Of a stretch of DNA of 13,239 bases, positions 1-7,588 are shown in pieces. The notes below the pieces were generated by a model. That model saw nothing but the letters and a program-made list of their open reading frames with translations, was not told the origin of the DNA and ran no database searches. Positions within the stretch are counted from its first letter, which is position 1; every line of letters begins with the position of its first letter. Origin of the DNA: Lachnospiraceae bacterium UBA4316 (GTDB taxonomy: Bacteria; Bacillota; Clostridia; Lachnospirales; Lachnospiraceae); contig DGUG01000055.1 in the NCBI GenBank assembly GCA_002394535.1, forward strand, positions 1 to 13,239. The letters are read 5' to 3'. Made by a program: the position numbers and the translations under genes.

Positions 1-42
1 TATTCATATTCAAACTTGCTCCTCTCAGATTTATATATCCTG

Positions 43-771
43 CTAAATACTAAGAATATATCTGCCTTTGCCCTGACCGGTAACCGCAACGATAATGCCA
101 GCCTTTTTCATTTCTGTAATAATTCGAAGTGCTTTAGTTTCCTTACAATCAAGGATCTTCTTTACATACTGTGTGCCAATCACCTGGTTTTCCCGAAGAT
201 CCTCCAGTACTGAAATTATGGCGGAGGATGTGATGGCCGTCATCATCCCTTTAGCACGCAATCTCTTGATATGTTCAATCCACGCATTTTTTGCATCAAT
301 CCACGGAATCGACGTTTCAATCCTCGCATTTCCGGCAATCCTCTGATCTCGATCTGCGCTCATAACCGTCGTTTTAAGTATGAAGGTATTGTTATTGAAT
401 ACCGGATCGGGCAGACCGATAGCTTCCAGCTCTCTGCACATACGATCTACACCCTCGCCATATTCCTTAACATAGCCATAGTCCTTAAGAAAAGCCGCGA
501 TCTTCGGGTTTCTTGAAAAATGCGTATAACGAATATTCTCTTTTTTGACCATACCGGCAAATGTACCGGGACTGTCCACTTCCAATCGATCATCAAACAT
601 CTTGATCTGGATATCAGTGCCTTTGATGCCTTAATCACGATGTGCTGCGGCATTTACAACAATCTCTGTTCGTACAAATTCACTGTATTCTTCTTCTGTA
701 ACAAAAATACCGTCATGATTATTGTATTCCTTTACAGGAATAATAACAACCTTAATACCGGCTACCCTTAT
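43..771 (-). pseudogene. Remnant of AlbA_2/RecG-like ATP-binding regulator, N-terminally truncated
   Basis: Reading the minus strand from about 771 gives a continuous match to the C-terminal half of the RecG-like/Schlafen-AlbA_2 ATP-binding regulators. Landmarks are GIFVTEEEY, VVNAAAHRD, KGTDIQIKMFDDRLEVDSPG, YTHFSRNPKIAAFL and YGEGVDRM (the HATPase_c_4-type region), followed by a winged-helix-like tail ending at 43. Two things mark it as broken. A TAA at 631-633 replaces the Tyr codon normally found in HRDY, and the reading frame stops at a TGA (772-774) beside the terminator of the next operon, so the N-terminal AlbA_2 domain is missing. The family is usually about 450-550 residues. The part after the stop could still be translated from ATG 598-600 as a 185-residue protein, but no clear ribosome binding site precedes it. 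I infer a decayed gene unrelated to the sugar operon. Certainty is high for the family and good for the pseudogene status. Confidence 0.8.
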
Positions 772-782
772 TCAAACAGAAA

Positions 783-801
783 GCCCGGGGCATTCCCGGG
801 C
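783..801 (-). terminator. Rho-independent terminator of the uronate operon
   Basis: A perfect 7-bp GC-only inverted repeat (GCCCGGG, 5-nt loop, CCCGGGC) lies 16 bp after the eda stop codon. On the minus strand it is followed by TTTCTGTTTG. The U-tract is interrupted, but the stem is strong and the position is right for the end of the ten-gene transcript. Confidence 0.8.
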
Positions 802-817
802 CTGTAAATGCAATATG

Positions 818-1777
818 TTACTTTCTGACCAGGTGGATCGCAAATCCTCCGATCTCGCCGCTTAAATAGATAAACTTTGTTCCCTTCCCGTCGCTCTTTC
901 TTGTATCTTCGTCAAACAATGCTCCTCGTCTTGCAAGATGATATATCGCTCTGTCCACATCGGATACCGCTACGGCAATATGACCGTACTCTCCCTTTTG
1001 CACTCTTTTCATGATCTCAAATCCGGTACCTGCAAATATAGAGGCATCCCCCGGCCTGTACTCAAGATCAAACAAAGCGCATAACGTGCGGGCACTTTGT
1101 ACGGCCTCTTCTTCATCTTCTATGTTTATGCCTATATGGCGGATCTCAAAACCGAGCATCGTCTTTACCGCATCTTTGCATATCGAAGTGATCTCATCCC
1201 ACTTTTCGTTTTCTATGAGATCCTTTTTGACCATCCATGTTCCGCCGCATGCGAGAACCTGTGGAAAACTCAAATAGTCATAAAGATTACCGGTATTAAC
1301 ACCGCCGGTCGGCATCCAGTAAAGCCCCCTGTACGGTCCCGCAAGAGCCTTGAGTTTTTCAACTCCTCCGTTCTGTTCGGCCGGGAAAAACTTGACCGCT
1401 TCGAGGCCGAGCATCATTGCCTGCTCCATCTCTCCCGCCGTTGCCGTACCGGGAAGCATGCACACACCCTTATCGATAACATAGCCTGTTATTTCCGGAT
1501 TGAATCCGGGACTTACGATAAACCGGGCACCTGCTGCTATCGCCCTGTCAGCCTGCTCCTTCGTCAGAACGGTTCCTGCGCCCACAAGCATCTGAGGCAC
1601 CTTTGAAACTATCTCCCTGATCGCTTCCTCCGCAGCCTCCGTCCTGAATGTCACCTCGGCAGCCGGAAGTCCTCCGCGAACAAGTGCCTCGGCAAGAGGA
1701 ACTGCCTTGGAGGCATCATCGATCGCAATAACCGGAATGATGCCTATGTCATGTATTTTCGTAAGAATCTCGTTCAA
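818..1777 (-). CDS. eda: KDPG aldolase fused to a VOC (glyoxalase-like) domain
   Basis: A class I aldolase that cleaves 2-keto-3-deoxy-6-phosphogluconate to pyruvate and glyceraldehyde-3-phosphate in the cytosol; it is the last step of the pathway encoded here. Residues 1 to about 205 are a complete KDPG/KHG aldolase: E41 and R45 in AEVTFRT, GAGTVLT near 66-72, IVSPGFNPE at 87-95, LPGTATAGE at 108-116, the Schiff-base lysine K129 in EAVKFFPAE, and the phosphate-site MPTGGVN near 155-161. Residues about 208-319 form a second domain resembling the VOC/glyoxalase superfamily, with H214, E254, H266 and H315 in the places where metal ligands usually sit. Stand-alone Eda is about 210 residues, so this is a real fusion. 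The start is TTG, forced by an in-frame TAG two codons upstream and supported by AGGAGG at 1787-1792 with a 9-nt spacer. It lies 29 bp after kdgK. The aldolase call is firm; the VOC role is unknown. Confidence 0.95.
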   Translation of the reverse strand: MNEILTKIHDIGIIPVIAIDDASKAVPLAEALVRGGLPAAEVTFRTEAAEEAIREIVSKVPQMLVGAGTVLTKEQADRAIAAGARFIVSPGFNPEITGYVIDKGVCMLPGTATAGEMEQAMMLGLEAVKFFPAEQNGGVEKLKALAGPYRGLYWMPTGGVNTGNLYDYLSFPQVLACGGTWMVKKDLIENEKWDEITSICKDAVKTMLGFEIRHIGINIEDEEEAVQSARTLCALFDLEYRPGDASIFAGTGFEIMKRVQKGEYGHIAVAVSDVDRAIYHLARRGALFDEDTRKSDGKGTKFIYLSGEIGGFAIHLVRK

Positions 1778-1806
1778 TGTCTAACACCTCCTGATGATGC
1801 GGCATA

Positions 1807-2829
1807 TCATCTTTGAACCCTTCCCGATCCGTCGCCGCCTGCAAGCTTTTTGACCTCGGAAACCGTAACCCTGTTAAGATCTCCTTCTATCGAATGTTTA
1901 AGAGCTGATGCAGCCACTGCGAATTCGATCGTATCCTGCGGCAAATAACCGTTTACAAGCGAATATATGAGTCCGGCGCCGAAACTGTCTCCTCCGCCGA
2001 CTCTGTCAACGATATGAAGATGATACTTTTTGGAGAATAAGCAGTCGCTGCCGTCATACAGCATCCCCTGCCAGTCATTGTCATTTGCGGATATCGATGA
2101 TCGAAGCGTTATGGCAACCTTCTCAAATCCGAACCTATCCGCAAGCTGCTTTGCTACCGACCTGTATCCGTCCGTATTCAGCACGCCCCCGGTAATATCG
2201 CTTCCCTCGGCTTCTATTCCGAACACATCCTTTGCATCCTCCTCGTTACAGATGCACACATCCACATATTCACACAGATCCGTCATTGCTTCCCGGGCCT
2301 GATCTCTTGTCCACAGTTTTGCCCTGTAGTTAAGATCGCAGCTTATCTTCACGCCGCGCTCCTTTGCCGCTTTGCATGCCTCAAGGCATATTTTCGGAAG
2401 ATCACCCCCGAGCGCCGGAGTGATCCCGGTAAAGTGAAACCACCCTGCGCCGTCAAATATCTTATCCCAGTCAAAATCGGACGGTGAGGCTTCAGCGATC
2501 GCGGAATGTGCCCTGTCATATACACAAACGCTTCCTCTCTGCGATGCCCCCTTCTCAAGGAAGTATATACCTATTCTGTCGCCTCCTCTTGAGATAAAGC
2601 CGGTATCAACACCGAAATATCTGAGCGAATTGACGGCAGCCTGTCCTATCGGATTTTCCGGAAGCTTGGTCACGAAAGCGGCATCCATCCCGAAATTCGC
2701 CAGGCAGACCGCCACATTTGCTTCTCCTCCTCCGAAAGTGGCCTGAAGCTGGTCATCCTGAAAAAATCTGTAATAGCCGTTTGGCGCCAGCCGCAGCATT
2801 ATCTCACCGAAAGTTACGATCCTGTCCAT
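1807..2829 (-). CDS. kdgK: 2-keto-3-deoxygluconate kinase (PfkB family)
   Basis: Phosphorylates 2-keto-3-deoxygluconate with ATP to KDPG, the substrate of the next gene product. It has the ribokinase/PfkB layout: an N-terminal FGEIMLRL strand, the substrate-binding GGGEANVA at about 33-40, the CDLNYR motif at about 164-169, and the C-terminal PfkB signature DRVGGGDSFGAG with catalytic base D281. The length of 340 residues is normal. An ATG seven codons further upstream (2848-2850) is in frame, but AAGGAG at 2836-2841 lies inside that extension and sits 6 nt before ATG 2827-2829, so the shorter start is preferred; the family also begins near this point. The substrate is assigned from the KduI, KduD-like and Eda neighbours as well as from the sequence. 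A fructokinase or other PfkB sugar kinase is the alternative and is unlikely in this context. Confidence 0.93.
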   Translation of the reverse strand: MDRIVTFGEIMLRLAPNGYYRFFQDDQLQATFGGGEANVAVCLANFGMDAAFVTKLPENPIGQAAVNSLRYFGVDTGFISRGGDRIGIYFLEKGASQRGSVCVYDRAHSAIAEASPSDFDWDKIFDGAGWFHFTGITPALGGDLPKICLEACKAAKERGVKISCDLNYRAKLWTRDQAREAMTDLCEYVDVCICNEEDAKDVFGIEAEGSDITGGVLNTDGYRSVAKQLADRFGFEKVAITLRSSISANDNDWQGMLYDGSDCLFSKKYHLHIVDRVGGGDSFGAGLIYSLVNGYLPQDTIEFAVAASALKHSIEGDLNRVTVSEVKKLAGGDGSGRVQR

Positions 2830-2835
2830 TTTATT

Positions 2836-2841
2836 CTCCTT
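2836..2841 (-). promoter_or_regulatory. Ribosome binding site that fixes the kdgK start
   Basis: AAGGAG on the minus strand, 6 nt before ATG 2827-2829. It lies within the longer in-frame extension, which argues that the upstream ATG at 2848-2850 is not used. Confidence 0.75.
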
Positions 2842-2861
2842 ATGAATCATCTGTTTGTTTT

Positions 2862-3665
2862 TTAACCGGGCTGTTTTCCGATATATGCAAGTATACCACC
2901 GTCAACGTACAAAACATGACCATTTACAAAATCAGATGCAGCCGATGCAAGAAATACAGCCGGCCCCATCAGATCGTCCGTACTTCCCCAACGTTCAGCC
3001 GGTGTCTTGCTTATGATGAACGAATCAAACGGATGTCTGCTTCCGTCAGGCTGTTTTTCCCTAAGCGGCGCGGTCTGAGGAGTCGCGATATAGCCGGGTC
3101 CGATACCGTTACACTGTATATTGTATTTGCCATATTCGGATGCGATGTTTCTCGTAAGCATCTTCAGGCCTCCCTTTGCAGCCGCATATGCGGATACCGT
3201 TTCCCTTCCCAATTCCGACATCATGGAGCAGATATTGATAATCTTTCCTCCGCCCATCTCTATCATAGAAGGGATTACCGCTTTTGATACGATAAAAGGT
3301 GCGTTCAGATCCACATCGATCACCTGTCTGAACTGGTCCGCACTCATTTCGCACATTGGGATACGCTTTATTATACCGGCATTGTTAACGAGAATGTTGA
3401 TCCTGCCGACTTCCTCTTCTATCTGCTTTGTCAGCGCACCTACGGCCTCTTCATCCGTAACATCACATACATAGCCGTATGCTTTTATATTTTTCTCCTT
3501 ATATGCCGCAAGTCCCTTATCAACGAGTTCCCTGTTTATATCGTTGAATACTATTGTGGCTCCCGCCTGGGCATAAGCGGTTGCTATCGCAAAACCGATC
3601 CCGTAGGATGCTCCGGTGACCCATGCAACTTTTCCTTCAAGTGAAAAACTGTTCAATATACCCAT
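2862..3665 (-). CDS. kduD: SDR oxidoreductase, 2-dehydro-3-deoxygluconate 5-dehydrogenase (KduD / gluconate 5-dehydrogenase type)
   Basis: A cytosolic NAD(P)-dependent short-chain dehydrogenase. In this pathway it should reduce 2,5-diketo-3-deoxygluconate, made by KduI, to 2-keto-3-deoxygluconate, used by KdgK. Classical SDR features are all present: the cofactor motif TGASYGIG at 17-24, NNAG at 94-97, and the catalytic set S147, Y160 and K164 (YAAAK). After PG at 190-191 comes a substrate loop ending in KTPAERWG, which is typical of the gluconate 5-dehydrogenase/KduD group. At 267 residues it is slightly longer than E. coli KduD (about 253) because of an insertion in that loop. ATG 3663-3665 is preceded by AAGGAGG. 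It lies between kduI and kdgK with 31-32 bp gaps. By sequence alone, gluconate 5-dehydrogenase is equally possible; the neighbours favour the KduD reaction. Confidence 0.88.
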   Translation of the reverse strand: MGILNSFSLEGKVAWVTGASYGIGFAIATAYAQAGATIVFNDINRELVDKGLAAYKEKNIKAYGYVCDVTDEEAVGALTKQIEEEVGRINILVNNAGIIKRIPMCEMSADQFRQVIDVDLNAPFIVSKAVIPSMIEMGGGKIINICSMMSELGRETVSAYAAAKGGLKMLTRNIASEYGKYNIQCNGIGPGYIATPQTAPLREKQPDGSRHPFDSFIISKTPAERWGSTDDLMGPAVFLASAASDFVNGHVLYVDGGILAYIGKQPG

Positions 3666-3696
3666 GTTTATTTCCTCCTTCAGAATATTAGGACCG

Positions 3697-4560
3697 TTAT
3701 CTTAACATATCGGTTGTAACATCATCCATGTCGGAGAATACCTGGTTTTCTCCCGCCATTCCCCATATAAACGTATAATTTGACGATCCGCATCCGCAAT
3801 GTATCGACCAGCTGGGAGAGATCACAGCCTGCTCGTTTCTCATGACGATATGTCTTGTTTCATCAGGTTCTCCCATGTAATGCATTACAAAACCGTCCTT
3901 GGGAACTTCAAAATACAGATATACCTCCATCCTTCGGTCATGTGTGTGACACGGCATGGAATTCCATACGCTTCCGGGTTCAAGATGTGTCATTCCCATT
4001 ACAAGCTGACAGCTTTCCACCTGCCCCGGGAGTATATACTTACATATCGTTCTTACGTTGGATTCTTCCAATGATCCGAGGTGGACTTTGTTCTCATCTT
4101 TAACTATAACAACACCTTCCTCCGGTGTTCCTTCCTGCCTGATCACAACAGTCGGACATGATCTGTGTGCCGGAGTTGAATTGATATAAAACTTGGCCGG
4201 ATTCGATCCATCATCGCTCATAAAAGATATCTCTTTTGTACCCATGCCGAGATACATGGCTTCTCTGTGTGCTACGGGATAAACTTTTCCGTCTGCCTTT
4301 ATGCTGCCGTTTCCGCCGATATTGATCACACCCATCTCACGTCTTTCAAGGAAATATTCCGCTCTGAGTTCATCAGCCGCATTTAGCTTCAGTTCACAAT
4401 TCACGGGCATGGCACCGCCTGTGATGATCCTGTCCACGTGGCTGTACACAAATGTGATCTCATCCTTTTTAAACACCTCAGGTATCAGGAATTCCTCCCT
4501 CAGCCTTTGGGTATCATAATACTTTACGTCCTTTGGCGATGCTGCCGTTCTTACTTCCAT
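3697..4560 (-). CDS. kduI: 5-keto-4-deoxyuronate isomerase
   Basis: Converts 4-deoxy-L-threo-5-hexosulose uronate (DKI), which forms spontaneously from released unsaturated uronate, into 3-deoxy-D-glycero-2,5-hexodiulosonate (DKII). It is a zinc-dependent cupin of the KduI family with recognisable N-terminal motifs (DTQRLREEFLIP, YSHVDRIITGG). Numbered from the upstream ATG at 4567-4569, the predicted metal ligands are H208 and H210 in MPCHTHDRRMEVY, E215, and H257 in SIHCGCG. These have the same relative spacing as the ligands I recall for the E. coli enzyme. The more likely start is the ATG at 4558-4560 (MEVRTA, 287 residues): GGAGG at 4571-4575 is 10 nt away, but only 1 nt from the upstream ATG, and E. 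coli KduI begins with a similar MDVR. The upstream ATG overlaps the stop of the DUF2264 gene (ATGA), so coupled translation from it cannot be excluded. Function is very secure. Confidence 0.95.
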   Translation of the reverse strand: MEVRTAASPKDVKYYDTQRLREEFLIPEVFKKDEITFVYSHVDRIITGGAMPVNCELKLNAADELRAEYFLERREMGVINIGGNGSIKADGKVYPVAHREAMYLGMGTKEISFMSDDGSNPAKFYINSTPAHRSCPTVVIRQEGTPEEGVVIVKDENKVHLGSLEESNVRTICKYILPGQVESCQLVMGMTHLEPGSVWNSMPCHTHDRRMEVYLYFEVPKDGFVMHYMGEPDETRHIVMRNEQAVISPSWSIHCGCGSSNYTFIWGMAGENQVFSDMDDVTTDMLR

Positions 4561-4565
4561 ATTCT

Positions 4566-6371
4566 TCATTCCTCCTTTGAATTTGTCTTAATATGGTTCC
4601 ATTTGCTGATTACATCCGTTTTCAAAACACTCCTGCCCTTTTTGATCAGGTACCGCACAGCCGGGATCATTGTTTTCGGATACAGAAGATGGGTATTGGG
4701 ATCAGCCGTGTAAGAACAGGCACAAACATCACCGGTATTACCCTCAATAATATTCCCTGTCACGATGCATCCGCAATACTTATTAATGACACTGCTTGTG
4801 TTTTTATCGTCATTTACTTTCATTTCAACATCTGCCGTATCGTCCCGCCTTACGGCAAAACCACTGTCAATTGCAGTACAGTCGATCGTACTGTCGATCT
4901 CATGCAGGCGAACGTGACCGTTCTCATCCGGTGTGACTGTCGTTTTTACCCTGATTCCCGGATACGGGCTCCATACGGAAATAACAGATGATTCCGTTAT
5001 CGTATGATCCTCACAGATCCTTCTTACATATACATATCCGCCTATCAGAAACGCAAGCATACAGTCCGGCGCACATTCACACAATTCATACTGTGAGCGG
5101 CTGATGCTGATCCCGAATTTGGAATCATATGCAAATTTGGAATACTTCTCGACGATATGTCCGTGGCCGTTCGGACTGTATACTCCGGGCACAAAAGCAG
5201 TGGTATGATCGCCATAGTGATATACGAGCATATCAGCATACTTCATTGAGCATACATGTTTTTTCCACATAAGTTCCTTATCAGCTGCGGCAGTAGCCTT
5301 AAAGAACGGATGATCTTCGGGAAGCATCAAGAAAGCGAATATCTTCATTGCCCAGTATGGGGAGCCCTGCGCGTTATAACGCTCACTCATATTCAGATTG
5401 GCGTAACCGTACCCGATGGTAAGCATTCTGTTTTGATCAAAAATGTCTCTGGCAAGCCAGCTCCTTAAATGCTTTGTTATAAGCGCCTTCATAACAGGCA
5501 TGGGAAACGGCTCCAGACCGGCCATAAGACATGCCGAGAAAAACGCCGCCTGAGAAAAACGATACGTAAGCGATCTGCCGAACGGGATCGCATCTGCGTC
5601 AGAATCAAACCAGTATATGAACTGCTTCGAAAACTCCATGGCACGCTTCCTGTACAATATGCACCTGTCTGGGTCCTCCCCATCCATGACCTTAGAATAG
5701 ACAAGACAGTAAAAATGTATGGCAAATGAAACATAATAATCTTTCTGGCCGGAATCACCGTCACAATACCAACCTTCTCCAAGATAAAAGGTTTCCAGTC
5801 CGTCCAAATATCTGTCAACCATATCCCGGCGATACGGCATATTTCTTTTTTTCAGTGCGATGTTTACAAGTACCGCAAATAATATCCAGTTACATACCGG
5901 GAGTTCCATATCATTGATCCGGTTAAGATAATCTGCCAGATCCTTTTTGGCCTGTTCACCAAGCGGGTCCCACAGAACATGCGGCGCGAACAGCATTCCG
6001 TACGCGATCGCCGCCATTTCAACAAAACGCTGGTCAAACGGTTTGCAATCGCCCCAGTATCCGGAAGAATTCGGATCCGTTCCCTCGGTAAGTCCCCTGC
6101 GGTATATATCCGCAAACCCGGAAGATATGCCGTTATCCTCCATATTTTCCCCAGTATCAGCCCACACGGGGACAAGTCCCCACAAAGGTCTTGAAAAAGC
6201 CTCCATGTCAGCCGCCGCCGCATCATAGTGAGCATAAACCCTGTCGGTGTCAATAGCTGTACATGTACTGCTGTATCGCTTTTCAAGAGGACCCAGTATT
6301 GCAAAGAGAAGATCCCTGAAATCTTCTTTAGTGTTTAACCGGTCAAGATTTAAAAACTCGGTACCCTTCAA
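4566..6371 (-). CDS. DUF2264 family protein, probable glycoside hydrolase of uronate oligosaccharides
   Basis: A 601-residue protein of the DUF2264 family, expected to fold as an alpha/alpha barrel with a beta-rich C-terminal region. Family-like segments are AHYDAAAADMEAFSRPLWGL at about 48-67, SGYWGDCKPFDQR at about 103-115, ELPVCNWILFAVLVN at about 156-170, LGEGWYCDGDSGQKDYY at about 197-213 and PFGRSLTYRFSQAAFF at about 263-278. From memory, some relatives have been placed in CAZy GH154 with beta-glucuronidase activity; I could not check this. There is no signal peptide, so it acts in the cytosol, and its place between the GH88 hydrolase and kduI suggests that it cleaves imported uronate oligosaccharides. 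The only plausible start is TTG 6369-6371, one base after the hydrolase stop, with GGAGG at 6384-6388 (12-nt spacer). A longer upstream reading overlaps the preceding gene and does not look like the family. The first downstream ATG would remove conserved residues. The family call is firm; the substrate is inferred. Confidence 0.85.
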   Translation of the reverse strand: MKGTEFLNLDRLNTKEDFRDLLFAILGPLEKRYSSTCTAIDTDRVYAHYDAAAADMEAFSRPLWGLVPVWADTGENMEDNGISSGFADIYRRGLTEGTDPNSSGYWGDCKPFDQRFVEMAAIAYGMLFAPHVLWDPLGEQAKKDLADYLNRINDMELPVCNWILFAVLVNIALKKRNMPYRRDMVDRYLDGLETFYLGEGWYCDGDSGQKDYYVSFAIHFYCLVYSKVMDGEDPDRCILYRKRAMEFSKQFIYWFDSDADAIPFGRSLTYRFSQAAFFSACLMAGLEPFPMPVMKALITKHLRSWLARDIFDQNRMLTIGYGYANLNMSERYNAQGSPYWAMKIFAFLMLPEDHPFFKATAAADKELMWKKHVCSMKYADMLVYHYGDHTTAFVPGVYSPNGHGHIVEKYSKFAYDSKFGISISRSQYELCECAPDCMLAFLIGGYVYVRRICEDHTITESSVISVWSPYPGIRVKTTVTPDENGHVRLHEIDSTIDCTAIDSGFAVRRDDTADVEMKVNDDKNTSSVINKYCGCIVTGNIIEGNTGDVCACSYTADPNTHLLYPKTMIPAVRYLIKKGRSVLKTDVISKWNHIKTNSKEE

Positions 6372-6372
6372 T

Positions 6373-7578
6373 CTACCAGTACACCTCCCAATCGCAGTCA
6401 AGACGCGTGAGCGCCTCCATGTAAAAATAGTCTCCCCAGGAATTACACTCATCAACCCCGTAGTGATTACAGGTATTATACGGTGAATGATTTGAGTAAG
6501 TGCTGTGCAGCACAAGCCCGTTTGATACAGTATGATCATGCACGGCACATGTATCATAAACGGCCTTCATTATTTTCTTCGCATATCCGATGTAAAGTGT
6601 TGCCGTCTCTTTGGGCAGGTACTTTGACATTTCCAGCATACCGCATGCCGCGATCGATGCGGAAGATGAATCAAGAGGCTGGGGATCATCCTCAAGCTGT
6701 TTGACGGTCCACGAAGTAAATTCCAGATCCCAATACGGTATCAGATCATCCGGAAGATGCTCAAGGAAATAATCCGTAACACGATAAAACAGTTTTATGT
6801 ATTCCGGATCCTCAGTATACCTGTATGCGATCGCCATTCCATAGATCCCCCATGCCTGACCTCGCGACCATGCCGATCCGTTCCTGTATCCCTGGCAGGT
6901 TTCCCCGTGATCCGGTTTTCCAGTTAAGGGATCAAAAAAATACGTATGCCATGTGCTCCCGTCTTCACATATGACATTTGAGACGGCGGTGCGTATATGC
7001 TTTAATGCGATCTCTTTGTATCTGTCATCTCCGGTCTCGTCCGATGCCCAGAACAAAAGTGGCAAATTTAAAAGACAGTCTATGATAAGCCGGTAGTTTT
7101 CCTTCTGGTCCATCGGCCCCCATGCCTGCAGGAATCCACCGACGGGCTGAAAACGTGTCAGAAGCTGATCGGCGGCAAGTACGGCTGCAGATCGTGCATC
7201 GTTATTGCCCGTTAATTTGTATGCCGCCACGCATGAAGGTGAATAGAGAAATCCCATATCATGATGATCCACACTGATCTTTTTTCTTATACGTTCAAGA
7301 AAGCTCTGCACCTGAACCGTGCCTGCATGATATAACCTGTCGATATCAGCCGTATATTCGGGATGAGTTCTTTTAATATACTCATATGCAAGCCAGATCT
7401 GACCTGTCCAAAAACCGTTCGTCCAGTCCGTGTTTTCAGACGGTTCGTAGAAATTGTTCACGCTGTATGCCGGCTGAAATGATTCCGTAAAATCAGGCAG
7501 AACCCTGAGTATCTGATCACGCGCAAAATCAAGACCTGCCGTTATATCGGCAGATCCGATCTCCTCATATCCGTTCAT
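6373..7578 (-). CDS. ugl: GH88 unsaturated glucuronyl hydrolase
   Basis: Hydrates and releases the 4,5-unsaturated uronate from the non-reducing end of oligosaccharides made by polysaccharide lyases. The released sugar then opens to 5-keto-4-deoxyuronate for KduI. It is a 401-residue alpha6/alpha6-barrel enzyme with NTDWTNGFWTGQIWLAYE near residues 49-66, HHDMGFLYSPS with D107, YRLIIDCLLNLPLLFWAS with D167, and TCQGYRNGSAWSRGQAWGIYG near 227-247. D107 and D167 correspond in motif and spacing to the two catalytic aspartates I recall (D88 and D149) in Bacillus sp. GL1 UGL. Without a signal peptide it is cytosolic. Start chosen: ATG 7576-7578, preceded by AGGA and 10 bp after the previous stop; a longer GTG reading (7609-7611) would overlap the upstream gene. 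The motifs fit GH88 rather than GH105. Whether it prefers glycosaminoglycan-type or other unsaturated disaccharides cannot be told from sequence. Confidence 0.93.
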   Translation of the reverse strand: MNGYEEIGSADITAGLDFARDQILRVLPDFTESFQPAYSVNNFYEPSENTDWTNGFWTGQIWLAYEYIKRTHPEYTADIDRLYHAGTVQVQSFLERIRKKISVDHHDMGFLYSPSCVAAYKLTGNNDARSAAVLAADQLLTRFQPVGGFLQAWGPMDQKENYRLIIDCLLNLPLLFWASDETGDDRYKEIALKHIRTAVSNVICEDGSTWHTYFFDPLTGKPDHGETCQGYRNGSAWSRGQAWGIYGMAIAYRYTEDPEYIKLFYRVTDYFLEHLPDDLIPYWDLEFTSWTVKQLEDDPQPLDSSSASIAACGMLEMSKYLPKETATLYIGYAKKIMKAVYDTCAVHDHTVSNGLVLHSTYSNHSPYNTCNHYGVDECNSWGDYFYMEALTRLDCDWEVYW

Positions 7579-7588
7579 TTTTTCCTGC

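Noticed and set aside
1..42. Possible start of another minus-strand gene leaving the left edge (GAGGAG and ATG at 5-7)
   Set aside because: Only two codons would be inside the window and the spacing is long, so it cannot be supported.
1097..1606. 169-residue plus-strand open frame opposite eda
   Set aside because: It lies wholly inside the aldolase-VOC gene on the other strand; composition and lack of a start context mark it as a shadow.
6372..6557. Longer N-terminus for the DUF2264 protein
   Set aside because: The extra residues are encoded by the last 180 bases of the hydrolase gene in another frame, do not resemble the family, and would need a 185-bp same-strand overlap.
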